Source: Erysipelotrichaceae bacterium
GTDB taxonomy: Bacteria > Bacillota_I > Bacilli_A > Acholeplasmatales > Anaeroplasmataceae
Length of the DNA: 64,000 nucleotides
NCBI GenBank assembly: GCA_015059145.1
Contig: SVAZ01000004.1
Location: 1 to 64,000 of the forward strand
Direction of reading: 5' to 3'
Shown here: positions 33,741 to 43,878 of the stretch, one piece after another
How positions within the stretch are numbered: position 1 is the first letter of the stretch
How the letters are laid out: every line of letters begins with the position of its first letter
Position numbers and translations under genes: made by a program
Notes under the pieces: generated by a model
Database searches by the model: none
What the model was told of the DNA's origin: nothing
Seen by the model: only the letters and a program-made list of their open reading frames with translations

Positions 33741-35042
33741 TTACTCTACCTGTTCACCAGTAAGTGAATATTCATCACAATCTAATATTTTAACCTTTAC
33801 CCTTTGACCCAAATTAAGCTCATATCTTGCTGCAACAAAAATACAGCCATCTATTTCATCAGGCGCATATGCATAGCTTCTAGCTACATACATAAATGAT
33901 TCCTCATCATAGCCAATAATAAACGCATCATCAATAACACTACCAATTAATACTTTATTTTTCGCTAAAATAATTTCCTGTTGAGCCTCCATAACACGCT
34001 CATATCTTCTTTGCTTAACATCCTCAGGAATGTCATTGGGATACTCTACAGCCTTTGTACCCTCCTCTAAAGAGAATGTAAATGCACCCAATCTATCAAA
34101 TTTAACTTCCTTAATGAATTCTATTAGGCTATCAATATCCTCTTCTTCCTCATATGGGAAGCCTACTATTAAGGTAGTTCTTAATATCGCATGAGGAATT
34201 GAAGCTTTTATCTTATCAAATAGGTTTAATAAATATTCTCTATTTCCTCTTCTATACATTTTCTTTAATAGCTTATCCTCACTATGCTGAATAGGAATAT
34301 CAAAATAAGGCATAACCTTTGGATTATTTTTAATAAATTCAATTAATTCATCTGTAACAATATCAGGATATAAATATAATAATCTAATTCTAAAATCACC
34401 TTCAATAGAAACTAATTCCTTTAAAAGCTCAACTATCATTAGCTTATTATAAATATCAAAGCCATATTTAGTAGTGTCCTGAGAAATTAAATTAATTTCA
34501 TATACACCACCCTTAACATGCATCAAAACCTCTTCCTTGATTGATTCAATAGTACGACTCTTAAGTCTTCCTCTTATTAAAGGAATAGCACAAAACGCAC
34601 AATGATTCATACAACCCTCTGATATCTTTACATACCTCATATAATCAGGTGTAGAATATATTCTATTATTAAAATCATATTCATTTAAATCAAAGCTAGA
34701 ATTGATAACGCTATTAATAATATTAGGTAAATCCTTATATTCATCAATTCTTACAAATCTATCTACCTCTGGTAATAGATTAATAATTTCCTCTTTATAT
34801 CTTTGAGGCAAGCAGCCACAAACAATTAGCTTTTTACCATCCTTTTTATAATCTGATAAATCTAATATCGTTTCAATTGCTTCTTTTCTTGCAGGCTCAA
34901 TAAAAGCACAGGTATTAACTATTATTACATCCGCCTCATCAGGAGTTGCAACAATTTCCATACTTCTTTTACATACACCTAAAATCATTTCTGAATCAAC
35001 TTGGTTTTTTGCACAACCAAGACTTACCATATACAGCTTCAT
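33741..35042 (-). CDS. rimO: Ribosomal protein S12 methylthiotransferase
   Basis: RimO is a radical-SAM enzyme that adds a methylthio group to an aspartate of S12. The 433-residue protein has the N-terminal MTTase domain (VSLGCAKNQVDSE, IVNTCAF, VCGCLPQRY) with three cysteines for one cluster. The radical-SAM triad is CMNHCAFC, and a C-terminal TRAM-like part ends in DCDEYSLTGE. IPHAILRTTLIVGFPYEEEED is typical of RimO. It is distinct from the MiaB fragment at the right end of the window. Confidence 0.94.
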   Translation of the reverse strand: MKLYMVSLGCAKNQVDSEMILGVCKRSMEIVATPDEADVIIVNTCAFIEPARKEAIETILDLSDYKKDGKKLIVCGCLPQRYKEEIINLLPEVDRFVRIDEYKDLPNIINSVINSSFDLNEYDFNNRIYSTPDYMRYVKISEGCMNHCAFCAIPLIRGRLKSRTIESIKEEVLMHVKGGVYEINLISQDTTKYGFDIYNKLMIVELLKELVSIEGDFRIRLLYLYPDIVTDELIEFIKNNPKVMPYFDIPIQHSEDKLLKKMYRRGNREYLLNLFDKIKASIPHAILRTTLIVGFPYEEEEDIDSLIEFIKEVKFDRLGAFTFSLEEGTKAVEYPNDIPEDVKQRRYERVMEAQQEIILAKNKVLIGSVIDDAFIIGYDEESFMYVARSYAYAPDEIDGCIFVAARYELNLGQRVKVKILDCDEYSLTGEQVE

Positions 35043-35051
35043 ATACTCAAA

Positions 35052-36851
35052 CTATAAAACTAAGCTTAATAAGAATACGCTAGCAAACGCTATAATAATC
35101 ATTAATAAGGTAGTTTTAAAACCTTTCTTTTTTCTTAAAATACCATAAGCCAATCCTGCAAGAGGAGCGACCATTAGATAAATAAAATTCAATTTATTAT
35201 CAGTATAGGCATTAGCCCAATCCTTAGGGAAGCCCATAGATCCTGATGATAACGAAAAAGCGCATATAGCAGTTGCTGCTGAAACAAAGGCTACAATAGT
35301 TAAGATAACTGTAGTAGCTGCTCTATGAATTCTCTTAGCCTTAATAAGATTATTGTTTTCATTTTCCTTAAGCTTAATAATAGCTTTTTCCTGTTGTGGT
35401 GTTAATCTAACATTTTTATCTGTCAGTCTACCTAAAGCCACAATATCACTTAAAGCCTCATCTGTTTTACCTACATTAAACTTTGTAGCAACAGCTAAAA
35501 CTATACCAACAAATGCAAACACTAAAACTATCGCATATTGAATTAGACTTAATGCATCAGCAAATTTAGGCGATGCAACCTCTAAAATAAATAATGCACC
35601 TATAACTACTGCAAATAACGCAAGGAATAATACAGATGATGTAGTAAATCTTTTTAAACGATTTATTCTCTTTTCCTCTCTTTTTATTTCCTTCTTAGAC
35701 ATTTTCTTAGATACAAAAACCTCTATTTCATCATTATCCTCATTTAATAAATCAATAGGATTAATGTCATCATCCTTTAAATCATCAGATGAAATATTAA
35801 AATCATGTGCAGAATTAGGATTATTAATATTATCCTTTTGAAGCTTAACTGGATTATTTTTCATATAATCTAAGGAAATATAAGTATTGCAATACAAATG
35901 GTCTAACGCATACATTTCCTGATCAAATTTCTTTTTAACCTTTATCAATCCATTATGCATTAAATTTGCAAAGTCAACATATAGCTCATATAATTCCTCA
36001 CATATATCTATATAAGCTGGAAGTTTAGGATCATGATCATAATCTCCCTTTGCCTTTTTTATCTTTTTAACTACTGGATTAATAGATTTTTTTGCTTCAC
36101 TCTTAAATGAATATTTATCCAAATTATTCCATAGCCACCAATAAAAAGTATCATCTAAAAGCTTCTGCAAATCCTTCTCGTTAAATTCATTTATTAATAA
36201 TCTTACAGCCTTAAAAACAGGCATATCTGAATGACGAAGCTCAAAAACCTCTTTAAAGCCAGCCTTATGAGACAAAATCAATTGAAATCTTTCATTTCTA
36301 AAAACTTTAATAGATCTTCTAAATCTTTCGTCATTATAAATAAAAACATTAGAAATAAAGCTATGTAAGGATTCAACATAATCATATTGGTAATAAGTAA
36401 TTAAATATTCATACACAAATGAATCATTTATATTTTTTTCTATAAAATAAGCATCTCTTGTAAGATTAGGCTCAGTATTTAAAACACCAAATGTTTTACT
36501 AATACCCCCATCCTCCATAAATGCATAAATAGCCTTATGCTTATCACCATAAGCTCTTAGGGTATCAACGAACTTTCTAAAATCATATGGATTACCATTA
36601 ATTAAAACTCTTTTATCTTCACAAAAATTAAAAATCAAAAAGGTAAGAACATTATTTTTATATTTGCATGTAGTAAAGAATGATACAGCATCCTTTGCAA
36701 GCTTTTTATTTATCGATTTTATGAATTTAATTAGCCTTTTAGTATTTGAAAAAATATCATTTAAGGCAACCTCAAAATCCTGACTATATGCAATACCCAG
36801 TTCATTTAAGCTAGTAAATTCAATCTCATTAAATAAATAAATCTTACCCAT
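35052..36851 (-). CDS. Large uncharacterised protein with C-terminal membrane segments
   Basis: The 599-residue product has no signal peptide. Residues 1-330 are soluble, tyrosine- and lysine-rich and mostly helical. They are followed by an acidic linker (SSDDLKDDDINPIDLLNEDNDEIE), a lysine-rich helix (KKMSKKEIKREEKRINRLKRF), and four hydrophobic segments between about residues 405 and 599 with a 70-residue soluble loop between pairs. I do not recognise any family. It sits between dtd and rimO in the relA operon with 9-11 base gaps and a strong AAAGGAG site, so it is expressed with these genes. Its topology predicts a cytoplasmic domain on a membrane anchor. Confidence 0.7.
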   Translation of the reverse strand: MGKIYLFNEIEFTSLNELGIAYSQDFEVALNDIFSNTKRLIKFIKSINKKLAKDAVSFFTTCKYKNNVLTFLIFNFCEDKRVLINGNPYDFRKFVDTLRAYGDKHKAIYAFMEDGGISKTFGVLNTEPNLTRDAYFIEKNINDSFVYEYLITYYQYDYVESLHSFISNVFIYNDERFRRSIKVFRNERFQLILSHKAGFKEVFELRHSDMPVFKAVRLLINEFNEKDLQKLLDDTFYWWLWNNLDKYSFKSEAKKSINPVVKKIKKAKGDYDHDPKLPAYIDICEELYELYVDFANLMHNGLIKVKKKFDQEMYALDHLYCNTYISLDYMKNNPVKLQKDNINNPNSAHDFNISSDDLKDDDINPIDLLNEDNDEIEVFVSKKMSKKEIKREEKRINRLKRFTTSSVLFLALFAVVIGALFILEVASPKFADALSLIQYAIVLVFAFVGIVLAVATKFNVGKTDEALSDIVALGRLTDKNVRLTPQQEKAIIKLKENENNNLIKAKRIHRAATTVILTIVAFVSAATAICAFSLSSGSMGFPKDWANAYTDNKLNFIYLMVAPLAGLAYGILRKKKGFKTTLLMIIIAFASVFLLSLVL

Positions 36852-36862
36852 AATTAACTCCT

Positions 36863-37309
36863 TTAAATATTGTCACTATCTAAAATAATAGTAACTGGTC
36901 CATCATTTAACAATTCTATTTTCATATCGGCGCCAAAGACACCCTTTGAAACATTTATATTATAACCCTTAAGGGCCTCACAATATACATTATATAAATC
37001 AGTTGCATCATTATAATTCATTGCCTCTGTAAACGATGGTCTATTACCTCTTTTGCAATCAGCATACAATGTGAATTGAGAAATAACTAAAATATCACCT
37101 GAAACATCATTAAGGCTTAAATTCATCTTGCCATTCTCATCCTCAAATATTCTCATACCAGCAGTCTTTTTAGCTAGAAGCTTAACATCATCTAATGTAT
37201 CTCCCTCTTTAAATCCTACAAGGCATAAAAATCCTTTTTCAACTTTAGAAACAACTTGCCCTTCTACAGTGCATGAAGCATATTTACACCTTTGAATCAC
37301 AACTCTCAT
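36863..37309 (-). CDS. dtd: D-aminoacyl-tRNA deacylase
   Basis: Dtd removes D-amino acids (and glycine) from mischarged tRNA. The 148-residue protein has RVVIQRCKYASCTV, LVGFKEGDT, the substrate-gating SQFTLYADCKRGNRPSF and a C-terminal G-x-P loop seen here as LNDGPVTI. Its start overlaps the relA stop (ATGA), the usual arrangement in Bacillota. Confidence 0.96.
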   Translation of the reverse strand: MRVVIQRCKYASCTVEGQVVSKVEKGFLCLVGFKEGDTLDDVKLLAKKTAGMRIFEDENGKMNLSLNDVSGDILVISQFTLYADCKRGNRPSFTEAMNYNDATDLYNVYCEALKGYNINVSKGVFGADMKIELLNDGPVTIILDSDNI

Positions 37310-39489
37310 AAATTGTCTCTTTCTATGTTGTAAACTGATTTTAATTTTTTCATATTAACAATCATTTTCTCAAGCTCGAGCAAATTATTAGTCATAACCT
37401 TTAGCTTGACAACAGTTTCTAAATTATTATTACTATTAGCGGATATAGCTAAAATAGACATTCCACTAGCAGAAATTGTATTCATTACCTCTACTAATAG
37501 ATTTAAGCTAGATGTAGCATAAACCTTAATACTTACAGGATACTTTCTTCCTGGTGCTGTAGCCCAAGATAAATTAATCAATCTTTCCATTTGGAATGAC
37601 TTTATATTCTTACATTGACAATGGTGAACAACTATACCATTACCCTTTGTAACATATCCAACTATTTCATCACCAGGAATAGGATTACAGCAGCTTCCAA
37701 GCTTTAGCTGTGGATTTGTTAATCCTTCTACAACTACACCCGTTTCACTATTAGTAGTTAATATTCTTTGATTTCTTTCAATTTGACGATTCAAAGCCTC
37801 TTCAGTCAAATTAGTGCCATCACCAGTAAGCTTGGTACAAACAGTTTTGGCAGATAAATTTCCCTTACCAATTTCTAAATATAAATCCTCTAATGTAGAG
37901 ACATTATTTTTAGAGAAGGTCTTAGAAATAAATTCATTTGTTATTTCCGAAGTAGAAAGCTTATTACTTCTAAATTCCTCCTCAAGTGTATTCTTTCCTT
38001 GAGCAATTAAGATGTCCTTGTTTTGCTTATTTAAGAAATTCTTAATCTTGTGCTTAGCATGTGCAGTTTTAGCAATTTTAAGCCAGTTGTCAGAAGGACC
38101 AAATGAATTCTTATTTGTTTTTATTGAAATGATGTCACCTGTTTGAAGCTCATAATCAAGTGGCACTATTCTGTTATTTACAATCGCACCAACAGTTTTA
38201 TTACCTATATTTGTATGGATTTTATATGCAAAATCTAGTGGTGTAGCTCCACGTGGAAGATCAATAACCTCACCGATTGGTGTGTAAACATACACATTTG
38301 TGCTTAGTATTTCTTCCTTAACTGTCTCTACATAATCCTTAGCCTCAGCAGGTTTTTCAGCCTCTTCAGAGAACTTTAATAGCTCTCCATACCACTTTAG
38401 CTTCTGAGCGATTTCGAATTGCTCCTTTTCTCTAGAGTATTCTACATTTTCCTTATATGCCCAGTGAGCAGCAACACCATATTCAGCTATTTTATCCATC
38501 TCTTGAGTTCTAATTTGAACCTCAAAAGTAAATCCATCATTACTGATTACAGTAGTATGTAATGATTGATACATATTAGGCTTAGGTACGGCAATATAAT
38601 CCTTAAAACGCTTAGGAACCGGAGTGTAGTGGCCATGAATTAATCCTAATACCTGATAACATTCAGCAACTGTATTAACAATTACTCTAATAGCTAAAAC
38701 ATCATAAATATCCTCAAATGATTTGTTTTGAGTTTTCATTTTTTTATAGATGCTGAAAATATTTTTAATTCTTCCTTTAATTTCTAAATGCTCAAATTGA
38801 TAAGGTGATAAAAATTTTTTTATTTCCTCAATAGTATGATCAACATTTTGAATTCTTGCAGATTGATCATTCTTGATTTGAGACATGATTTTATTATACA
38901 TTTGAGAATCACAATATTTAAGTGCAGTATCCTCTAGCTCCGCCTTAATGCGGAACATACCTAGCTTATGTGCAAGTGGTGCATAAATTTCTAATGTCTC
39001 ACGAGCGATTCTTTCCTGCTTTTCGCTATTTAAAGCGTCAAGCGTTCTTATATTATGTAATCTATCAGCAAGTTTAACAATAATAACTCTTATATCCTTT
39101 GCCATAGCTAAAAGCATATGCTGATGATTTTCAACCTGCTTTTGCTCAAGTGAAGAAAACTTAAGCTGATTAACCTTAGTAACTCCGTCAACTATTGAAG
39201 CAATGTCCTCGCCAAATTCTCTAATCATATCATCATTAGAAAACTCAGTATCCTCGACAACATCATGTAATAGGCCAGCAGCTATAGTAGCAGGACCCAC
39301 ATGTAAAACAGCAAGATTACATGCAACATTTAGCGGATGAATTATATAAGGCTCTCCACTTTTTCTAAGCTGTCCATTATGAAGCATAACAGCCGTATCA
39401 TAAGCCTTCTTGATTAAAGCCTGGTCTGCTTCTTTATGAATATATGAACTTGTTAGCTTATATAAGTCTTCATAACTAGTATATCCCAT
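37306..39489 (-). CDS. relA: RelA/SpoT-type (p)ppGpp synthetase/hydrolase
   Basis: The 727-residue long RSH protein sets (p)ppGpp levels. Domains in order are the HD hydrolase (AAGLLHDVVEDTEF, then VKLADRLHNIRTL), the synthetase (FEDIYDVLAIRVIV, KDYIAVPKPNMYQSLHTTVI), TGS (YVYTPIGEVIDLPRGATPLDFAY), a zinc-finger/CC region (LGSCCNPIPGDEIVGY) and ACT at the C-terminus. Both enzyme centres keep their key residues. It lies between apt and dtd in the order known from other Bacillota. The start is an ATG after AAGGGGGTG. Confidence 0.96.
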   Translation of the reverse strand: MGYTSYEDLYKLTSSYIHKEADQALIKKAYDTAVMLHNGQLRKSGEPYIIHPLNVACNLAVLHVGPATIAAGLLHDVVEDTEFSNDDMIREFGEDIASIVDGVTKVNQLKFSSLEQKQVENHQHMLLAMAKDIRVIIVKLADRLHNIRTLDALNSEKQERIARETLEIYAPLAHKLGMFRIKAELEDTALKYCDSQMYNKIMSQIKNDQSARIQNVDHTIEEIKKFLSPYQFEHLEIKGRIKNIFSIYKKMKTQNKSFEDIYDVLAIRVIVNTVAECYQVLGLIHGHYTPVPKRFKDYIAVPKPNMYQSLHTTVISNDGFTFEVQIRTQEMDKIAEYGVAAHWAYKENVEYSREKEQFEIAQKLKWYGELLKFSEEAEKPAEAKDYVETVKEEILSTNVYVYTPIGEVIDLPRGATPLDFAYKIHTNIGNKTVGAIVNNRIVPLDYELQTGDIISIKTNKNSFGPSDNWLKIAKTAHAKHKIKNFLNKQNKDILIAQGKNTLEEEFRSNKLSTSEITNEFISKTFSKNNVSTLEDLYLEIGKGNLSAKTVCTKLTGDGTNLTEEALNRQIERNQRILTTNSETGVVVEGLTNPQLKLGSCCNPIPGDEIVGYVTKGNGIVVHHCQCKNIKSFQMERLINLSWATAPGRKYPVSIKVYATSSLNLLVEVMNTISASGMSILAISANSNNNLETVVKLKVMTNNLLELEKMIVNMKKLKSVYNIERDNL

Positions 39490-39519
39490 AAAAAAACACC
39501 CCCTTAAAGCTTAATAATT

Positions 39520-40041
39520 TTATTCTCCTTCAAATTCCATAATGGTAAAGATATCATAATCCTTTAATGCCTCTCTACCCTTTAAATCAATTAAATCAAT
39601 AACAAATGCACAACCAACAACCTCAGCTCCTAGCCTCTGACATAAATGTGCTGTTGCAAGTACTGTACCACCAGTAGCAAGCAGGTCATCTACGATAACA
39701 ACCTTATCACCCTTTTTTAATGCATCCTTATGCATTGTAAGAGTGTTAGTCCCATATTCAAGTGAATATTCCTCACTAATAACCTCTCTAGGAAGCTTAC
39801 CTGGCTTACGCACAGGAATAAATCCTAAATTCAACTTGGTAGCAACAGGGCACCCAAACATAAATCCTCTTGCCTCAGGTCCAACTATGTAATCTGCATT
39901 TTTAGATTTTGCATATTCAGAAATCAAATCTGTAACACGAGAGAATGCCTCCTTGTGCTGCATAATAGGAGTTACATCTCTAAAGATAATTCCCTTTTTA
40001 GGGAAATCCTCGATATTAGCAATATATTTCTTTAAATCCAT
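39520..40041 (-). CDS. apt: Adenine phosphoribosyltransferase
   Basis: Apt salvages adenine to AMP with PRPP. The protein (about 173 residues) begins [22 protein letters not shown]. It has [13 protein letters not shown], the flexible hood [11 protein letters not shown] and the PRPP loop [13 protein letters not shown]. The ATG at 40041 lies after TTGGAGG, so the open frame to 40056 is not used. It is the first gene of the relA-dtd-rimO-trx transcript. Confidence 0.96.
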   Translation of the reverse strand: MDLKKYIANIEDFPKKGIIFRDVTPIMQHKEAFSRVTDLISEYAKSKNADYIVGPEARGFMFGCPVATKLNLGFIPVRKPGKLPREVISEEYSLEYGTNTLTMHKDALKKGDKVVIVDDLLATGGTVLATAHLCQRLGAEVVGCAFVIDLIDLKGREALKDYDIFTIMEFEGE

Positions 40042-40132
40042 AATTAATACCTCCAAGTAATATATATAAAATTATAACATATTCTTTAATGTTGATAAAG
40101 GAAAAAAACTACAAAAATGAGGAGGTTTTATT

Positions 40133-41605
40133 ATAAATAATAAATCTAAGAAGTTTAAAGGTGTTTTCCTAATGATTATTGCAATTAAAATTTTAGGCTT
40201 TTTATATAAAATGATAAGCACAAGAATGCTGGGGCTAGAGGGTATGAGGCTAATATCTATGATAATGCCTGCACTAGCACTATGCTTAGCATTATCCTCT
40301 TTATCTATTCAAGCAGTATGTAATCAAAATGTAGCCAGCAATATGAATTTAAGAACAACGAGAATTTCTGTAATAATGCTGTCATGCCTAAAAATAACAT
40401 TAACTTCATCATCCATAATTTCCATATTAATGCTTATATCATTTCCGTTATACAAATATATCTACAATGATTCCTTCATATATTATCCACTTCTTTTATG
40501 TATTCCTCTTTTATTTTGCTCCAATATATCTGGAGTCATGAAAGGATATTTGGAAGCTAATGATGAATTTAGTATTACGTATTTTTCTAATGTTGTAGAA
40601 TCCTTGACAAAAATATTATTAACTGTCATCTTGCTATATATATTTAAAGATCATTCTATAAACACGAAAGCCATAATTGTATTTTTATCACTCGCTTTAA
40701 GCGAGCTATCCTCTAATTTAGTACTTTCATATAAAATTAAAAAGGGAAGAAAAATAAAATTAATAAGCACAAACCAATATGAGCTAGAGGTTCTTAAGCA
40801 GGCTATTCCACTTACATTATCCTCACTAGTTAACACATTAGCTGGATATATAACTCCTTTTATTTTCTATTATGCTGCAGCCAAATCAGGCTTCGATATA
40901 ATTGAATCGACAACCTATTATGCACTGATTACCTCCTATGCTATACCACTTATACTAAGTGGTGAGGCTGGTATCCAAACAGTGGTTAAGCTAGCATTCC
41001 CTAAAATTACAAAAAACATAGATAATAAAAAAGAGCTAAATAGCATAATAGATAAATCTCTTATAATAGGTATTGTCATCTCAGTATTTAGCTTTTCTAT
41101 GTATCAGTTTCAAACTGATAACATGCTAAATATTATGTATGACGATACACTTTCAGCACCTATAGTAAAGGTGCTATCCTTCGCATATCTATTTGCTTAT
41201 TTAGATCCTATTTTTATAACTATACTTCAATCCTTTAAAAAGGAAAAAGCCATTTTAACAATCACTGTAATAACACAAATAATTACTATGTCCTTAATTT
41301 TCCTTCTGACAATAAATGCAGCTATTAATACTTTAGGGTATGTCATTGGCTTAGCAATTGGATTAGTTCTTAAATTTATAATGCTGGCCATATATGCCAT
41401 TTATATCTCAAAATATAAGCCCGATAAAACTAAGCTTATTAGTGTAGTGGTCACTTCAATAATTTATATGCTAGTATTATGGGCTAACGAAGGATTAATT
41501 GCATACATCATAATATCCTCAATATATTTCCTTCTATTATTTCTACTTTACCGTTATCTTTATAGTAATAGGTCAAATACCCATCACATAATGACCCATA
41601 AATAA
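40133..41605 (+). CDS. SpoVB/MurJ-like polysaccharide flippase, non-AUG start likely
   Basis: The protein has 12-14 membrane helices of the MOP/MATE-like superfamily, with the SpoVB-type opening (KSKKFKGVFLMIIAIKILGFLYKMISTRMLG). Such proteins flip lipid-linked sugars or spore cortex precursors. Its frame has an ATG at 40172, but the family's first helix begins earlier. A strong GAGGAGG lies at 40119-40125 with only ATT (40130) or ATA (40133) in frame at the right distance. I place the start at ATA (7-base spacing). It runs 98 bases into the convergent DUF421 gene. Confidence 0.8.
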   Translation: MNNKSKKFKGVFLMIIAIKILGFLYKMISTRMLGLEGMRLISMIMPALALCLALSSLSIQAVCNQNVASNMNLRTTRISVIMLSCLKITLTSSSIISILMLISFPLYKYIYNDSFIYYPLLLCIPLLFCSNISGVMKGYLEANDEFSITYFSNVVESLTKILLTVILLYIFKDHSINTKAIIVFLSLALSELSSNLVLSYKIKKGRKIKLISTNQYELEVLKQAIPLTLSSLVNTLAGYITPFIFYYAAAKSGFDIIESTTYYALITSYAIPLILSGEAGIQTVVKLAFPKITKNIDNKKELNSIIDKSLIIGIVISVFSFSMYQFQTDNMLNIMYDDTLSAPIVKVLSFAYLFAYLDPIFITILQSFKKEKAILTITVITQIITMSLIFLLTINAAINTLGYVIGLAIGLVLKFIMLAIYAIYISKYKPDKTKLISVVVTSIIYMLVLWANEGLIAYIIISSIYFLLLFLLYRYLYSNRSNTHHIMTHK

Positions 41606-42179
41606 TATTTCTAAGCTTTAAATTATTAGCATGTAACACATTATTAATTTTTTCTTGTGACACATCTATACATTCTAAATTTTCAACCACATATTCTCCG
41701 CTTAATATAATCGGCATCGCAAGGCACTGATTATCATCTCTTTTAAAAATAGAAAGAGCTCCATTAGTTTCTAAAATTGCTAGCTTAATATCATTAACAT
41801 CCATAATATGCTCACTACGCATTTGATTAACCAGATCTTCAATAGTATAAAGCTCTGTCTTCATATTTGTAATATTGATTTTACCCTCATACACGATTAT
41901 AGTTGGATTCCCATCCACCACTCTTCTAAGCCTTGCAATCTTTAACAGAGCTAATGACAATATCTTTTGTAATAAAGCTAAAAGTAATAGACAAAATAAG
42001 CTTACCCAGAAAAATTCATCATTATCTATACCCAAGGACGCAATATCTGCAATAATAAGTAAAACGACCAAATCAAATATTGAAAGCTGTCCTACCTCTC
42101 TTTTTCCTAAAACCCTTAATAAAATAATCAAAAAAAAGTATATGATAATTATCTTAACAAATATCCAACCAAAGTTCAT
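41508..42179 (-). CDS. DUF421 (YetF-like) membrane protein
   Basis: The 223-residue protein has an N-terminal set of three helices with IILLRVLGKREVGQLSIFDLVVLLIIADIASL, the hallmark of DUF421. A soluble domain follows with RVVDGNPTIIVYEGKIN and NDIKLAILETNGALSIF. These proteins are widespread in Bacillota and linked to spore or envelope quality, but their role is unclear. The last 98 bases overlap the flippase gene on the other strand. The start is an ATG after GGTGAT. Confidence 0.88.
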   Translation of the reverse strand: MNFGWIFVKIIIIYFFLIILLRVLGKREVGQLSIFDLVVLLIIADIASLGIDNDEFFWVSLFCLLLLALLQKILSLALLKIARLRRVVDGNPTIIVYEGKINITNMKTELYTIEDLVNQMRSEHIMDVNDIKLAILETNGALSIFKRDDNQCLAMPIILSGEYVVENLECIDVSQEKINNVLHANNLKLRNIIYGSLCDGYLTYYYKDNGKVEIIEGNILRIL

Positions 42180-42278
42180 ATTATCACCTATGCTATATTT
42201 TTCTCATATAAAAAAAATCTATACTCAATTGTATAGAATAATTTAAATCAATTTACATAGAATTAAATAGGTGATAAC

Positions 42279-42638
42279 GTGAAAAGAAAAATAATTAGTG
42301 GAATTAAAATTTATGCAGTATGTATATTTTATATTTTATTGATATCATTCATCTATTCCTTTTACTTAATCAAAAGTAATAATGATTCAAATAATATTTT
42401 CCTACTAATTTTAGGAATTACAACCTTTATACTATTAGGACTTTTATATGGAAATATGATTCATAAAAAAGGACTGATAGTTGGTATATTAGTTGGTCTT
42501 TCTCACATTTTACTAATCAACCTAATATTCTTTTTAGCAACTCAAGAATTTAACATTAGCTTCATATTAATTATGATTTATACAATCTCATCTGCATTAG
42601 GTTCAGTTTTAGGAATGACCTTTAAAAAAATAATATAA
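42279..42638 (+). CDS. TIGR04086-like small membrane protein
   Basis: The 119-residue protein has four predicted helices. The pattern is a short basic start (MKRKIISGIKIYAV), a YGNMIHKKGLIVGILVGL turn between helices 2 and 3, and a C-terminal SALGSVLGMTFKK. This fits the TIGR04086 family, found mostly in endospore-forming Bacillota. The start is GTG at 42279 after AGGTGAT. It is followed by rarA 20 bases later. Confidence 0.7.
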   Translation: MKRKIISGIKIYAVCIFYILLISFIYSFYLIKSNNDSNNIFLLILGITTFILLGLLYGNMIHKKGLIVGILVGLSHILLINLIFFLATQEFNISFILIMIYTISSALGSVLGMTFKKII

Positions 42639-42666
42639 TATGATACAATAGCACTAGGTGATAAAT

Positions 42667-43878
42667 ATGAAACCACTAGCGTTTAGAATACGCCCAAAGG
42701 TACTTGATGATATTGTAGGTCAGGATCATTTAGTTGGCCCAAAAGGTGTTATTAGAAAAATGATTGAGCAAGACAAATTGTTCTCATTAATTTTATATGG
42801 TCCTGCAGGATGCGGTAAAACTTCAATTGCTGAAATAATCGCAAATACATATCCGCTTTCCACCTTTTCCTTTAATGCGTCATGTGATACCAAGGCTAAG
42901 CTAAAGGAAATTGCTGATAGTGCTAAATACTATCCAAATATAATTTGTATAATCGATGAGATTCATAGAATGAAAAAGGATGTACAGGATTTTCTATTGC
43001 CCTTTGCTGAATCAGGGGCATTGACAATAATTGGTTTAACTACAGAAAATCCATATCGCGCGATAAATCCTGCAATTCGCTCTAGATGCCATATCTATCG
43101 AATGAATGAAATAACTAAGGATGATATTATTGTTTTGCTTCAAAAAACTATAAAGGGAGAAAATCTAAAGCCAACTCCTCTTGATATCCTTGAATATATC
43201 GCTATTGCATCCAGCTGTGAGGTACGAACAGCCCTAAATATGCTTGAAATAGCTAACATGTTAGACGAAGCTGATATGACATTAGATAATGTAAAAAAGC
43301 TTATTGGAAAGAAGGTATTCCTAATTGATGAAAAGGGAGAAAACTACTATGATGTTGCATCTGCAATGATCAAGTCAATTAGAGGTAGTGATCCGGATGC
43401 TGCTATCCATTATCTTGCAAGGCTACTTCAAACAGAGGACCTAGAATTCATTTGCAGAAGGCTATTATGCTCTGCTTATGAGGATGTTTCTTTAGGAAAT
43501 CCAAACATCGGCCCTAGAGTCTATGCAGCCACACAAGCAGCCTTATCACTAGGTCTTCCTGAAGCAAGGCTACCACTTGCACATGCAGTTATAGATCTTG
43601 CAACATCGCCAAAATCTAATTCTACCTATACTGCTATTAATGAGGCATTAGCTGACTTGGAGGATTTAACATCTATGGCTATACCACCGCACATTCTAAA
43701 TAAGGAGCTAAAAAGCGGAAAATATGAATATAAATATCCTCACGATTATCCAGGTGGATACGTTAAGCAGCAATATCTTCCAGATGAGCTTATAGATAAA
43801 AAATATTACAATCCAAAGGATACAGGCTCATATGAAAGGGCTATTACTGAACATATGAAAAAGCTTAAAGGTGATTAA
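42667..43878 (+). CDS. rarA: Replication-associated recombination protein A
   Basis: RarA/MgsA is an AAA+ ATPase acting at blocked replication forks. The protein (about 403 residues) starts [24 protein letters not shown]. It has Walker [10 protein letters not shown], Walker B IIDEIHRM, sensor 1 GLTTENP, and the tetramerisation and C-terminal domains with [25 protein letters not shown]. The ATG at 42667 follows AGGTGATAA. Its 3' end overlaps the convergent FtsK-like gene by 14 bases. Confidence 0.95.
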   Translation: MKPLAFRIRPKVLDDIVGQDHLVGPKGVIRKMIEQDKLFSLILYGPAGCGKTSIAEIIANTYPLSTFSFNASCDTKAKLKEIADSAKYYPNIICIIDEIHRMKKDVQDFLLPFAESGALTIIGLTTENPYRAINPAIRSRCHIYRMNEITKDDIIVLLQKTIKGENLKPTPLDILEYIAIASSCEVRTALNMLEIANMLDEADMTLDNVKKLIGKKVFLIDEKGENYYDVASAMIKSIRGSDPDAAIHYLARLLQTEDLEFICRRLLCSAYEDVSLGNPNIGPRVYAATQAALSLGLPEARLPLAHAVIDLATSPKSNSTYTAINEALADLEDLTSMAIPPHILNKELKSGKYEYKYPHDYPGGYVKQQYLPDELIDKKYYNPKDTGSYERAITEHMKKLKGD

